From Cytophagaceae bacterium (GTDB lineage: Bacteria; Bacteroidota; Bacteroidia; Cytophagales; Cytophagaceae): a stretch of DNA of 64,000 nt. This document shows, piece after piece, positions 15,943 to 24,480 of this stretch (its first letter is position 1; each line of letters opens with the position of its first letter). The position numbers and the translations under genes are program-made. The DNA is taken from contig JAQZBV010000001.1 of assembly GCA_029237685.1 (NCBI GenBank), positions 1 to 64,000 of the forward strand. The letters are read 5' to 3'. Under the pieces are notes generated by a model. The model did no database searches and was not told where the DNA came from. It worked only from the letters and a program-made list of their open reading frames with translations.

Positions 15943-18900
15943 CTATTTTTTCTTTAATACAAAGGCACCCCAATAATATGGCTCTTTGTATTTCAGCTGC
16001 ATTTCAGTCATCGCCTTTCTAAAGGATCCTTGTAAATCATTTGTTTTAGTGTAGTGACTGTAAAAAGCGATCATCAAATCTTTTGTAGCCAAATCATCCA
16101 CACTCCATAATGACATGATGACGGAATTGGCACCGGCTATCAAGAAGGCTCTTTGCAATCCATAAACACCTTCTTGATTTCTAATTTCACCTAAACCGGT
16201 TTCACAGGCACTCATTACCACACATTCCGTACCCGATAAATTCAAGGATAAAACTTCATTGGCATAGAGAATCCCATCGTCAAAGAATTTGGTGTCTTCC
16301 AATTCATGTGGTGACAAAGGCACGCCAGCACCAGAAAAGATAAGACCGGAACGCAATAAAGGATCTATGAAATAATTTTCTGAATAGTGTGATAAAGAAT
16401 CGTTGCTGCTTTCTTCAAAGAAACCATGAGTCGCGAGATGCACGATGCGTGGATGGTTCAGGCTTTTGACTTTATTTTCGATGGCTTTCTCTTCGGTGAA
16501 TTTGTTTACCTTCCATTGTGCCTTGTTCAAAATCTCTTCTATCTTCAACACTTCTTCTTTTGTTCCTGGCAAATCATTAATCGTAACCACATCCGAAGAA
16601 ATGGTTCTCGCAACAGGCTCTTTTCCTCTTGAATAGTTATTCAACGCTTCTTTCAAATCCAGGTAATAATTGGGGTGACCAATGAGAATAGCCTCATTCG
16701 GAGACTTGTTCAAGGCACCGATCGGATTGCCCAGGCTGGCCTTATTTTCAATGTTCAATTCTTCCAGCAGATACTTTTTTGTATCCGGATTGTACAAGGT
16801 ATTGAGGTTAATTTTGTTGTAAATGCCATCAGCAGAAAAATAGACTTTGTTGACTCCTGTTAATTTTTTGGCCAACTCACTCCAGTACGCGGGATAAGAA
16901 CTTTTGTCTTCCAGCTTGTATTGAATGTTGTTGCGGTAAGCGTTGTATTGTTTTTTCTCCAACTCTCTTCCGTTATTTAATACTAGCAAATCCGGTTGCG
17001 TTTGTCCATTTTTGATAATCAGGAAGGCGTAATATAAAACACGTGATTGCGCATAATTGTTATCCGCCACCCGGATCACTTCAATAGCAGCCTCTCCTGG
17101 CTTTAATCCATTGGCGACCGACTTCCAATTTGGCGTTTCTGATTTTACATTCAGGTATTCACTGTTTTTGTAAAGCTCTTTTTCCAGCTGTTCGGTTTTC
17201 TGAAATTCTGTTTCGAGTACAACACCTAATTTATGAAGGTCTCTTTTGCTCAAGCTTCTGTATTTAGCCAATTCTTTTTTGGCATCCATCGTCCGATTGT
17301 ATTGATCGATCAAGGCAGCGTTGTTGGAACCAAGGATTTTCTTTTTGGTTTCACCAAGCGATCTCATCACCAAAGATTTTGATTGCAGGCGCAGGTTAGC
17401 CATTTCACCGGATAGTGCAGGATATTGCGTGTAGTTTTTAATGCAAAAGGTATAGTAGTAATTCAGATCCGCCTGAGATTTTTGAAGGTAAAATTCTTTT
17501 TCAAATTCAGTCAGTGTTGGAAAAACCTCGGTAACTTTTGCCAAACGAAATTGCGCACTTTCCAATAAAGGAACAGATGCTTCCAGGTATTTACCTTGAA
17601 GGTTATAATCGTATGCCAGATTGGATTTGAACAAAAAGTAATAGTCGTGTTGTTTGCCATAGTGTTCTTCCGCCAGCTTCATTCCGCTTTGAAAGTCAGC
17701 CATGGCTTCACTGTGCCGATTGGTGTACATAGCGGCAGAACCTTTGTTATTCAAATAAGTGGCTACATCTTCAACGGGCAAAGTGGCCTTTAAAGCAGCA
17801 TACAGTTTACTTAATTGCTGGTAGTTTTGATAGGCAGTTTCCAGTTTAGTATCGTCTTCCAATAGCAAAGCAGAATAACCGTTCAGGGCTTGAAAATAGT
17901 CTATGGAGTTTGTTCCCTGACTTTTTTCTACAGCTTTGACGACCTGTTGTGCTTTTTGTTGTGCCTTGCTTATTTTTCCTTGAGCGACATAAATGGCGGA
18001 CAAATTATTAGCAAACAATAACTCTTGTTGTACATCTTCGGCATGATAGGCCTTTTGAATTTCAATTAATTCATCCATCATAATTTCAGCACGGTCCAGT
18101 TGGCCTATACTGTAGTAAAACATGGCCAGGTTATTACCAGCAGTCATTCGGCTGGGATGTTGCTTGTCGTATATTGATCGCTTGATTTCGTAGGCTTCTG
18201 TCAGGTAATCCTGCGCCAAACTGTAATTACCCACTTGTTTGTAAGCTTGACCAAGATTATTTACCGCCGCCGCATATTCCGGAGATTGCTTACCGACTGT
18301 TTTTTCCGCAATGCTTTTATCTTTCAATAAATTTGAAATCGCTTCCTTTTCCTGTCCGCGGTCAAGCAGCAACAGAGAGTAGTTGCCAAGCGTATTCAAA
18401 TAGTCCGGAGAGGAGTTGTCTTTTAGTTTTTCAAAAAAAGTCAACGACAAGTTATAATATTGATTGGCTTTGGTATAATCGTATTTGTTATGGAAGACAT
18501 CACCCAGGTTATTGTATAGAATAGCCAATTCAGCTTTATACTGTTCTTGGTCTTTTTCAAAAAAGACACGGCTTAATTCCAATGCACGAACGGACTTCGC
18601 TAATTCTCCGGTTTGAGAATACAGCATGCCGATGTTGTTTTCCAATTCAGCATAGTCGCGCGTATTCGTCAAGGATTTCTTTAGCAGAATATCGGCACTT
18701 TGTTCGTAGGAGTGAATGGCTTCTTCATAATAGCCTTTCATCTGATCAATAGAACCCAGAGCAGCAATGTAGGAAACGAGTGACGTATCTTCTTTCCCAT
18801 AGGCGTCGCTCAAAACGGAGATATAGTTTTTAGTAAGTGTAGTGGCCTCCTCTAATTGATCCGTGATGATCGTTGCCTCAATGGCTACATCGACCAATGC

Positions 18901-19092
18901 TCTGTAGTCGGAAGTTAGTTTGGAAGAAGAACTATTCATTCCCTGATTAGCGATGGAGTAAGCAGTTTCATAATCTTCTGCCAGTAAAGCTTGTTGTGCT
19001 TTTTGAACCAGCCCTGGAGCAATCTGGGCCTGAAGGGGATAGAACAATAGGGCGAAAGCAGATAAGAAAAAGAAGTGTTTCATAGAAATCAT
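15943..19092 (-). CDS. Exported TPR-CHAT protein (caspase-like peptidase domain)
   Basis: This 1049-residue protein has a signal peptide (about 1-23, ending LQAQ), roughly a dozen tetratricopeptide repeats (about 35-480, for example NNIGMLYSQTGEL, NNLGQAYKQVGNYSLAQDYL), a helical linker and a C-terminal CHAT domain (about 760-1049). The CHAT catalytic pair is present: His889 in LATHGFF and Cys963 in MSACETGLGE. CHAT domains are caspase/separase-like peptidases, and TPRs usually recognise a partner or substrate. The signal peptide places it in the periplasm or outside. No partner gene is adjacent. A second ATG three codons in (19083) gives the same signal peptide. A TTG-N21-TAATTTTC promoter-like match lies upstream. 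Confidence 0.9.
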   Translation of the reverse strand: MISMKHFFFLSAFALLFYPLQAQIAPGLVQKAQQALLAEDYETAYSIANQGMNSSSSKLTSDYRALVDVAIEATIITDQLEEATTLTKNYISVLSDAYGKEDTSLVSYIAALGSIDQMKGYYEEAIHSYEQSADILLKKSLTNTRDYAELENNIGMLYSQTGELAKSVRALELSRVFFEKDQEQYKAELAILYNNLGDVFHNKYDYTKANQYYNLSLTFFEKLKDNSSPDYLNTLGNYSLLLLDRGQEKEAISNLLKDKSIAEKTVGKQSPEYAAAVNNLGQAYKQVGNYSLAQDYLTEAYEIKRSIYDKQHPSRMTAGNNLAMFYYSIGQLDRAEIMMDELIEIQKAYHAEDVQQELLFANNLSAIYVAQGKISKAQQKAQQVVKAVEKSQGTNSIDYFQALNGYSALLLEDDTKLETAYQNYQQLSKLYAALKATLPVEDVATYLNNKGSAAMYTNRHSEAMADFQSGMKLAEEHYGKQHDYYFLFKSNLAYDYNLQGKYLEASVPLLESAQFRLAKVTEVFPTLTEFEKEFYLQKSQADLNYYYTFCIKNYTQYPALSGEMANLRLQSKSLVMRSLGETKKKILGSNNAALIDQYNRTMDAKKELAKYRSLSKRDLHKLGVVLETEFQKTEQLEKELYKNSEYLNVKSETPNWKSVANGLKPGEAAIEVIRVADNNYAQSRVLYYAFLIIKNGQTQPDLLVLNNGRELEKKQYNAYRNNIQYKLEDKSSYPAYWSELAKKLTGVNKVYFSADGIYNKINLNTLYNPDTKKYLLEELNIENKASLGNPIGALNKSPNEAILIGHPNYYLDLKEALNNYSRGKEPVARTISSDVVTINDLPGTKEEVLKIEEILNKAQWKVNKFTEEKAIENKVKSLNHPRIVHLATHGFFEESSNDSLSHYSENYFIDPLLRSGLIFSGAGVPLSPHELEDTKFFDDGILYANEVLSLNLSGTECVVMSACETGLGEIRNQEGVYGLQRAFLIAGANSVIMSLWSVDDLATKDLMIAFYSHYTKTNDLQGSFRKAMTEMQLKYKEPYYWGAFVLKKK

Positions 19093-19207
19093 TTGAAAGG
19101 GAAAATTACTGAATACTTTGGGTGAATTACAAGGGATTAGCTTTTTTTAAAAGGCGAATTCAGTGATTACGAAAAGATGATTATATTTAGTATAAAATAT
19201 CATCGAC

Positions 19208-19591
19208 ATGTACAGTATTCCTTTGGTTAATATGCTTTTATTTTACGGTTTCTTTTTAATCGTCAGCGGTATTGTTTCTGTGATTTTCATTGGCATGAAA
19301 GCAAAAACAGCGTTGATTTCCGGAGGCACAGCAGGAGGATTAGTTTTAGGAACAGCTTCTTTGATTTTAGGAGGACTTGCAGTAGCGGCATATGCGGGGT
19401 TGGCTTTATCTTTTGCTCTGTTCATTGTTTTTTCCTGGAGAGCGACGAAAACATTGTTTCGTCTGTTTGAAATGATTCCGGCGGGCCATGAAGATCTGAA
19501 AGGAAAAGGGATTGCCTTCCTTATTATTTCTTTAATGGCGGTAGTATCACTAGTCGTTTTTATGATCCAGATTGTTTTTTGGAACGCCTAA
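19208..19591 (+). CDS. Small polytopic membrane protein (127 aa)
   Basis: The product has about four hydrophobic segments (residues ~8-28, 34-52, 54-76, 101-124) with glycine-rich helices (ISGGTAGGLVLGTASLILGG). The glycine pattern is faintly reminiscent of TMEM14-type proteins, but I would not assign it. It is divergent from the CHAT gene across 115 bases. The upstream sequence contains TATATTTA at 19182-19189, one mismatch from the Bacteroidota -7 element. Function unknown. Confidence 0.6.
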   Translation: MYSIPLVNMLLFYGFFLIVSGIVSVIFIGMKAKTALISGGTAGGLVLGTASLILGGLAVAAYAGLALSFALFIVFSWRATKTLFRLFEMIPAGHEDLKGKGIAFLIISLMAVVSLVVFMIQIVFWNA

Positions 19592-19865
19592 ACAAAAAAT
19601 CGTATAACAAAATAACCTTAGTATAAGGCAATTATAAGAGTGTTAAAAAAAAAGGATAAACCTTCGTTACCTTTTGTCGTCTAACCTTCATATGCAGCGC
19701 AACTAAAAACGAATTGCTGCAAGAAGAAACTCAGAACAAGATGTAACACCTTTTAAGGCCTTTGCCATTACGACTTTTAACAAGCGCTGCTGCTGCAGCT
19801 AGCTTCCCGGGCCTTGTCGTTTCATTTATCTTCATTTGTATTTCAAACAATTAAACTATACCTCT

Positions 19866-19982
19866 ATGATCAGACTTGCGTTAGCCATTGGCTTCATGGC
19901 CGTATTCGGCTTTGTTGCTTATGCTTTGGTTCTATTACTCACCAAAGCCATGAAAGAAAAAGACAATAAAGACAACAACTAA
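19866..19982 (+). CDS. Single-TM micro-protein (38 aa) before SPFH gene
   Basis: The ATG at 19866 opens a 38-codon frame ending TAA at 19982. Residues ~4-26 form one hydrophobic helix (IRLALAIGFMAVFGFVAYALVLLL) and the tail is short and highly charged (KAMKEKDNKDNN). It ends 17 bases before the SPFH gene, a spacing that suggests cotranscription. The geometry resembles single-pass micro-proteins that associate with larger membrane complexes, but no homologue is known to me. Confidence 0.55.
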   Translation: MIRLALAIGFMAVFGFVAYALVLLLTKAMKEKDNKDNN

Positions 19983-19999
19983 TTTAAACAGCAAAAACG

Positions 20000-21232
20000 A
20001 TGATAAAAAACTACAAAAAGACCATCATATTAGGCATCGCCCTGATATTCGCTTTTATTTTATTTTCCATTGTCAATCCTTTTAGCTGGAACGACGCGGG
20101 AAACAGAACAGTGGTAGAACGTGCGGACGGCACGCAGATCGTACAGTTTGCACCGGGAGTTTTCTACGCGGGATTTTTCTCTAAAGAAAAAGAATGGCCA
20201 AATCAAATCTCGGTTGTTTACCAGGACTCTACACCGAACTACGAATTGGCCGATAACGGCATTGAGATCGGACAGATTTCTGTGCGATTCAACGACGCGA
20301 CAACTTCTTCCATCAAAGGCATCACGCAGTACATTTTACCTCAGGATGAAAAGGAAATGATCGCATTGCACAACGCACACCGTGCGCCTTTGTCTTTGGT
20401 AACAAAACGTTTGGCTCCTTACACCAAAGAGTGTTTGCAGTCTTCCGCTCAGTTGATGAGTTCGGAAATGCACTACGGCGGTGGACGCGCCCAAATGGCA
20501 CAGGACTTCGGTGACCAATTGAAAGAAGGCGTTTACTTGTTGAGTGTACAGGAAAAAATTGTATACGACAGTTTGGAAAAAGAAAATAAACGCATCTACG
20601 AAACAAAAATCCAATACGACGCGGCGAAAGTTCCGAAACGTAAAGTGTCTTCTATCAAAGAATACGGAATCACTGTAGCCGATGCTGCGATCACCGATGT
20701 GGACTACGAAGAGAAAGTAGACATGATGTTGTCCAAGAAAATTGATGCCGCAACGAAAGCCTCTGTTTCTAAACAAGAATTGATGACGGCGCAGCAACAA
20801 GCCTTGACTGCCAAAGCAAAGGGAGAACAAGCGCTGGTAGAGATCGAGTATACCCAGAAACAAGAGCAAACACGTCAGGTCGTAGAAGCACAAACAAAAG
20901 TGTTGATTGCCGAGCAAGATAAAGTTCAGCAAAAAATTGCCTACGAGGGTGCGGTATTAGAAGCAAAGAAGATCAAAGAGCTGGCCGATGCCGAAGCCTA
21001 CTCTAAAGCCCGTGTGATGCAAGCCGACGGAGCCTTGGACAAAAAGCTGAACGCTTATATCGAAGTTCAGAAATCATGGGCCAACGCCTTTGCCCAATAC
21101 CAGGGACAAGTGGCTCCTACCTACATGATGGGGGGAGGAACAGGCGGCGGTTACAACGCGGCGCACAACTTCATGGAGATCATGACCATGAAAGCAGCGA
21201 AGGACCTGAACTTGCAGATGCAGAATAAGTAA
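20000..21232 (+). CDS. SPFH/Band 7 (prohibitin/flotillin-type) membrane protein
   Basis: This 410-residue protein has one N-terminal membrane anchor (about 9-28), followed by an SPFH domain (about 30-220). A long alanine/glutamate/lysine/glutamine-rich coiled coil follows (about 240-345; MTAQQQALTAKAKGEQALVEI, EAKKIKELADAEAYSKARV), typical of flotillin and HflK/C-like proteins that assemble into large rings or membrane microdomains. A Gly-rich stretch (MMGGGTGGGY) precedes the C-terminus. The likely role is membrane organisation or quality control; a specific client is not evident. It ends before a nested terminator and a large inverted repeat. Confidence 0.85.
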   Translation: MIKNYKKTIILGIALIFAFILFSIVNPFSWNDAGNRTVVERADGTQIVQFAPGVFYAGFFSKEKEWPNQISVVYQDSTPNYELADNGIEIGQISVRFNDATTSSIKGITQYILPQDEKEMIALHNAHRAPLSLVTKRLAPYTKECLQSSAQLMSSEMHYGGGRAQMAQDFGDQLKEGVYLLSVQEKIVYDSLEKENKRIYETKIQYDAAKVPKRKVSSIKEYGITVADAAITDVDYEEKVDMMLSKKIDAATKASVSKQELMTAQQQALTAKAKGEQALVEIEYTQKQEQTRQVVEAQTKVLIAEQDKVQQKIAYEGAVLEAKKIKELADAEAYSKARVMQADGALDKKLNAYIEVQKSWANAFAQYQGQVAPTYMMGGGTGGGYNAAHNFMEIMTMKAAKDLNLQMQNK

Positions 21233-21293
21233 TTGGAATGAAAGAATTTAACGAGCTCTATTGGTAACAGTGGGCTCTGTTTTTACATTAACT

Positions 21294-21324
21294 GTCTAGC
21301 CCCTAAATCCCCTGAAGGGGACTT
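21294..21324 (+). repeat. Repeat family A, copy 1 (CCCCTAAATCCCCT element)
   Basis: The element reads GTCTAGCCCCTAAATCCCCT followed by GAAGGGGACTT. It contains an internal TCCCCT/AGGGGA hairpin. It pairs with the inverted copy at 21395-21425 and recurs at 44224, 44333, 55587 and 55688. Confidence 0.85.
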
Positions 21325-21336
21325 TACTTTTTACTA

Positions 21337-21381
21337 AACAAAAGAGCTCATCGCATATTATATGCAATGAGCTCTTTTGTT
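21337..21381. terminator. Nested bidirectional terminator inside inverted repeat A
   Basis: AACAAAAGAGCTCAT and its exact complement form a 15-bp stem, and the loop itself contains GCATAT/ATATGC. It lies between the convergent SPFH and NmrA-like genes and inside the larger inverted pair of repeat A. Confidence 0.8.
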
Positions 21382-21394
21382 TTATCTCACACTT

Positions 21395-21425
21395 AAGTCC
21401 CCTTCAGGGGATTTAGGGGCTAGAC
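21395..21425 (-). repeat. Repeat family A, copy 2 (inverted partner of copy 1)
   Basis: This is the exact reverse complement of copy 1 over 31 bases. It ends four bases before the stop codon of the NmrA-like gene. Confidence 0.85.
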
Positions 21426-21428
21426 CGA

Positions 21429-22313
21429 TTATGCCTTAAACGCCCCCGCAAACTCCTTCGCAAAATCTTCCAGTTTGGTTTTAGAAAGCGTTGTTGGATG
21501 CTTGCGGTAGTCTTCAAACATTTTTCCTGAACGTATCGAAGTTCCCATCTCAATGTAATTCTTAGCGATCTCTTCCGGTAAGCCTGCACCTATTGCACCG
21601 GCCAAGGCTTCTTCATCGCTGAAATTGATCCAAGGTAAATCGGCTTTGCCTATGGCAGTTCCCAATACTTTCGCAATTTCTGTTGTGCTGCGTTCGTCGC
21701 TTACTACATAGCGAACGGTTTTGCCTGTGAAGGAAAGACTTGTTAACTCTTCGAAGACAGCAGTTGCAATGTCAGCTGGGTGTACCAATACAATCTTAGT
21801 GTCTTCGCCATAATTACCTCCAATGATTCCTGCGCCTTTGATCATGCCAATGTTTGCGTAAAGATTGGTATAGAAATTACCCGGACGCAAGTGTTTAATA
21901 TCCACACCTTCTAATTTGTTCAAGGCCACTTCCGAACGGTGTATACCACTTACCGGTCCCACGCCTTCTGCCAGGTGTGCACCAATACTGCTCAAGTGAA
22001 CCACTTTTTTAACACCTGCCGCTTGGATGGCATCGGCGTAATTTTGCCCCATTTTACCGATGTAGCCTTTCCAGTCGGATGGTTCCAGCGTTGGGGGAAT
22101 CATGGCATAAACTGCATCCGCACCTTTGAACGTATGGGTGAGGAAGGCAACATCTGAGATAGATCCTACCGCAGCTTTCGCACCTAAGGCTTCGATTTCT
22201 GCTTTTCTATTTTCCTTCGACGTAACAACGGTTACGTCATGTCCTGCAGCGACTAACTTTTGAGTCAAAGGTTTGCTGATATTTCCGAGTGATCCTGTAA
22301 TGATGTATTTCAT
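21429..22313 (-). CDS. NmrA-like NAD(P)-binding oxidoreductase
   Basis: This 294-residue protein has an N-terminal Rossmann fold, seen as YIITGSLGNISKPLTQKL (about 3-20), a variant of the TGxxGxxG dinucleotide motif. It has the atypical short-chain dehydrogenase layout of NmrA/QOR2-type proteins, with no YxxxK catalytic pair (VVHLSSIGAHL and IHRSEVALNKLEG occur instead). Members are NADPH sensors, quinone reductases or azoreductases. It is divergent from an HxlR-type regulator and their promoters overlap (22329-22379), so expression is probably controlled by that regulator in response to electrophile or quinone stress. Confidence 0.87.
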   Translation of the reverse strand: MKYIITGSLGNISKPLTQKLVAAGHDVTVVTSKENRKAEIEALGAKAAVGSISDVAFLTHTFKGADAVYAMIPPTLEPSDWKGYIGKMGQNYADAIQAAGVKKVVHLSSIGAHLAEGVGPVSGIHRSEVALNKLEGVDIKHLRPGNFYTNLYANIGMIKGAGIIGGNYGEDTKIVLVHPADIATAVFEELTSLSFTGKTVRYVVSDERSTTEIAKVLGTAIGKADLPWINFSDEEALAGAIGAGLPEEIAKNYIEMGTSIRSGKMFEDYRKHPTTLSKTKLEDFAKEFAGAFKA

Positions 22314-22328
22314 AATTTTAAAAAGATT

Positions 22329-22358
22329 TTGGTTAACTGATGAGCAAATGTATATTTG
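22329..22358 (+). promoter_or_regulatory. Promoter for the HxlR-type regulator
   Basis: TTG at 22329-22331, a 19-base spacer and TATATTTG at 22351-22358 match the Bacteroidota consensus TTG...TAnnTTTG exactly. The predicted start is near 22364, giving a leader of about 38 bases to the ATG at 22402. Confidence 0.7.
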
Positions 22359-22375
22359 TACTTACTTTTAGACAA
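22345..22375 (-). promoter_or_regulatory. Promoter for the NmrA-like oxidoreductase gene
   Basis: On the minus strand, TTG (22375-22373), a 20-base spacer and TACATTTG (22352-22345) match the same consensus exactly. The -7 element overlaps that of the divergent regulator promoter. Confidence 0.7.
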
Positions 22376-22379
22376 GTAC
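22358..22379. promoter_or_regulatory. Probable HxlR operator (GTACTT-N10-AAGTAC)
   Basis: A 6-bp perfect inverted repeat with a 10-base spacer begins at the last base of the plus -7 element. It covers the predicted regulator start site and the spacer of the oxidoreductase promoter. This position would let one bound dimer repress both genes. Binding is inferred. Confidence 0.6.
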
Positions 22380-22401
22380 TCACCCTAAAGTAGGTATAGA
22401 A

Positions 22402-22752
22402 ATGACCGCGATAAAACTTTCTTCTACGAATCAACTCAATAAAGAACAAGCACTTACCTCTTGTCCGGTAACGTTTACATTGAGCAGAATAGGTGGGCGA
22501 TGGAAGCCTTTGATCATTTTTCAGCTCATGAGCGGCACCAAGCGCTACGGTGAATTGAAAAAAGCGATTCCCAACATCAGTGAAAAAATGCTGATCCAAC
22601 ACCTAAAGGAATTGGAAGCCGATGGCTTGGTACATCGTAAAGCCATGCCGGTAGTTCCGCCCCATGTTGAATACAGTTTGTCTGCTCAAGGCCAGGAACT
22701 GACTCCTATTTTGGGAGCGATGGTCTGCTGGGCAGAAAAATACAATAGATAG
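22402..22752 (+). CDS. HxlR-family transcriptional regulator
   Basis: This 116-residue protein is a winged helix-turn-helix regulator of the HxlR/DUF24 family. It has the family start SCPVTFTLSRIGGRWKPLIIFQL, recognition helix region around YGELKKAIPNISEKMLIQHLKELEADGLV, and wing residues near HVEYSLSAQG. Cys21, in the conserved position used for thiol-based sensing in YodB/HypR-like regulators, is present, so it may respond to quinones, diamide or aldehydes. It is divergent from the NmrA-like oxidoreductase gene, a common pairing for this family. A palindromic operator candidate overlaps both promoters. Confidence 0.92.
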   Translation: MTAIKLSSTNQLNKEQALTSCPVTFTLSRIGGRWKPLIIFQLMSGTKRYGELKKAIPNISEKMLIQHLKELEADGLVHRKAMPVVPPHVEYSLSAQGQELTPILGAMVCWAEKYNR

Positions 22753-22791
22753 AAAATCAAACAAATAATTTTTACTATAAACCCAACGATC

Positions 22792-23115
22792 ATGTTCAAA
22801 GCACCTTTTTCATTCAATGGCCGCATAAAGCGCGGGGAGTACATTTTGTCTTTTGTAATTTATGTAGTAAGTGCTATTACGTTTTCTGCTTTAAGCGAAG
22901 CAATTCCTCTTATTGGCTTAGTCCTTTTTCCGGTGCTCTGGTTTCTGTGGGCTCAGGGAGCAAAACGCTGTCACGACATTGGAAGAAATGGATGGTATCA
23001 GATTATTCCCTTTTATTTCGTGGTTCTCATGTCTACACCAAGTGATATGGGTTTAAATAAATACGATGGCGCTTACAAAGAATCTATTCCGGATGTATTG
23101 GATACGCACGAATAA
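22792..23115 (+). CDS. DUF805 family membrane protein
   Basis: The 107-residue product matches DUF805: FSFNGRIKRGEYILSF at the start, two to three membrane segments, and the conserved AKRCHDIGRNGWYQIIPF block with the RxHDxGxxGW signature. The function of DUF805 is unknown. It lies 39 bases after the HxlR gene, and the C-terminal tail (about 80-107) is hydrophilic. Confidence 0.87.
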   Translation: MFKAPFSFNGRIKRGEYILSFVIYVVSAITFSALSEAIPLIGLVLFPVLWFLWAQGAKRCHDIGRNGWYQIIPFYFVVLMSTPSDMGLNKYDGAYKESIPDVLDTHE

Positions 23116-23186
23116 TAGTTCTGGTCTTTAGGAAACAAAAAGCACAAGAAGTCTGTTAAGTCCATACATCCTAATAAAATCAGCAT

Positions 23187-24281
23187 ATGGTAGGCTACCG
23201 TTTTACCGAATACATTCCTCCCAAAACCAAGGAGGAAAACAAGTTTGATGATTTACTGAAAATATTTTTGGAACTCGTGACGATGAGTGGTGGCAATGTG
23301 GCGGAATCGTTAAGCTGGCTCACCAATTTGGATAAGCAATACAACCTGACCGACAAAGATTACGGCATCGGCAATTTCATTGAAGACCTGAAAAGTAAAG
23401 GCTACATTTCCGAAGGCGGAGAGAAAGGGGAAATCACAATTACACCGAAGAGCGAACAGAAAATAAGAACCAGCGCCTTGGATGAAATTTTCGGCAAACT
23501 TAAAAAATCAGGCAAAGGCAGTCACTCCACCAATTATACCGGTGTTGGCGATGAACAAGGTTCGGATCATCGCCCTTTTGAATTTGGAGATGGCATCGAT
23601 CAGATCTCTATTACAGATTCACTGCGCAATGCACAGATCAATAACGGTTTGGGTGGTTTCATGCTGACGGAAGGGGATCTGGAAGTCATAGAAAACGAAT
23701 ACAAAACACAAACCTCCACCGTGTTGATGATTGACATCAGTCACTCGATGATCTTGTATGGGGAAGACCGCATTACGCCGGCGAAAAAGGTAGCTATGGC
23801 TTTGGCGGAACTGATCACAAAAAACTATAAGAAAGACACCCTCGACATCATTGTATTCGGCAACGATGCCTGGCAGATTAAAATCAAGGACTTGCCTTAT
23901 TTGCAGGTTGGTCCCTACCATACCAATACCATTGCGGGATTGGAACTTGCCATGGACCTGCTTCGCAGAAGAAAAAACAAGAATAAGCAGATCTTCATGA
24001 TCACGGACGGAAAGCCGACCTGCATGAAACAAGGCATCAATTATTACAAAAACAGTTTTGGCCTTGATCCGCAGATCTTAAATAAAACATTGAATTTGGG
24101 TGCGCAATGCCGCCGCCTGAAAATTCCGGTGACGACATTCATGATCGCTTCCGATCCTTACCTGAAAGAGTTTGTGAGAGAGTTTACTGAAGTCAACAAT
24201 GGCCGTGCTTATTATAGCGACCTCAATGGATTGGGTGACCTCATTTTCGAAGATTATAAGAAGAATAGGAAGAAAAGATAA
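23187..24281 (+). CDS. VWA-domain protein paired with MoxR-like AAA+ ATPase
   Basis: This 364-residue cytoplasmic protein has a C-terminal von Willebrand factor A domain (about 175-350). The metal-ion-dependent adhesion site is visible as DISHS from Asp183 and MITDGKPT (Asp274). The N-terminal ~150 residues are helical and charged, with no known domain. VWA proteins next to MoxR-type ATPases usually form chelatase-like or assembly-factor pairs, in which the ATPase remodels a client held by the VWA protein. The partner gene begins 199 bases downstream, beyond a repeat-B element. Confidence 0.85.
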   Translation: MVGYRFTEYIPPKTKEENKFDDLLKIFLELVTMSGGNVAESLSWLTNLDKQYNLTDKDYGIGNFIEDLKSKGYISEGGEKGEITITPKSEQKIRTSALDEIFGKLKKSGKGSHSTNYTGVGDEQGSDHRPFEFGDGIDQISITDSLRNAQINNGLGGFMLTEGDLEVIENEYKTQTSTVLMIDISHSMILYGEDRITPAKKVAMALAELITKNYKKDTLDIIVFGNDAWQIKIKDLPYLQVGPYHTNTIAGLELAMDLLRRRKNKNKQIFMITDGKPTCMKQGINYYKNSFGLDPQILNKTLNLGAQCRRLKIPVTTFMIASDPYLKEFVREFTEVNNGRAYYSDLNGLGDLIFEDYKKNRKKR

Positions 24282-24309
24282 ATTTAGCATAGGTCAAGTG
24301 AGACCTATT

Positions 24310-24387
24310 GCGTGAGGGATTGAGCCATTGTCTGATCCCGCTATTTAGCGGGAGAGTGGCGAAAGCCCGACCCGAAGGGGCACGCCC
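24310..24387 (+). repeat. Repeat family B, copy 1 (structured ~80-bp element)
   Basis: The element starts GCGTGAGGGATTGAGCC and ends GGGGCACGCCC. It contains a CCCGC/GCGGG hairpin and a GGCGAAAGCC hairpin with a GAAA tetraloop. Its ends pair as GCGTG/CACGC. Related copies lie at 30940-31015 and 31113-31199. Confidence 0.85.
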
Positions 24388-24480
24388 TACTCTACATTCG
24401 TTTCCCTATAAAGCATAGCTATACCAAATAACAACAACTTAAACACTTCATCCATCATTAGTGCATTAATACACTCTTCT

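Noticed and set aside
19592-19865. Search for a tRNA or small RNA before the micro-protein gene
   Set aside because: No cloverleaf, T-loop or terminator pattern was found by eye.
20336-20932. 198-codon open frame on the minus strand inside the SPFH gene
   Set aside because: It is antisense to a well-supported SPFH gene, is Phe/Leu/Arg/His-rich without a coherent fold, and has no family match; it follows from codon bias of the sense gene.
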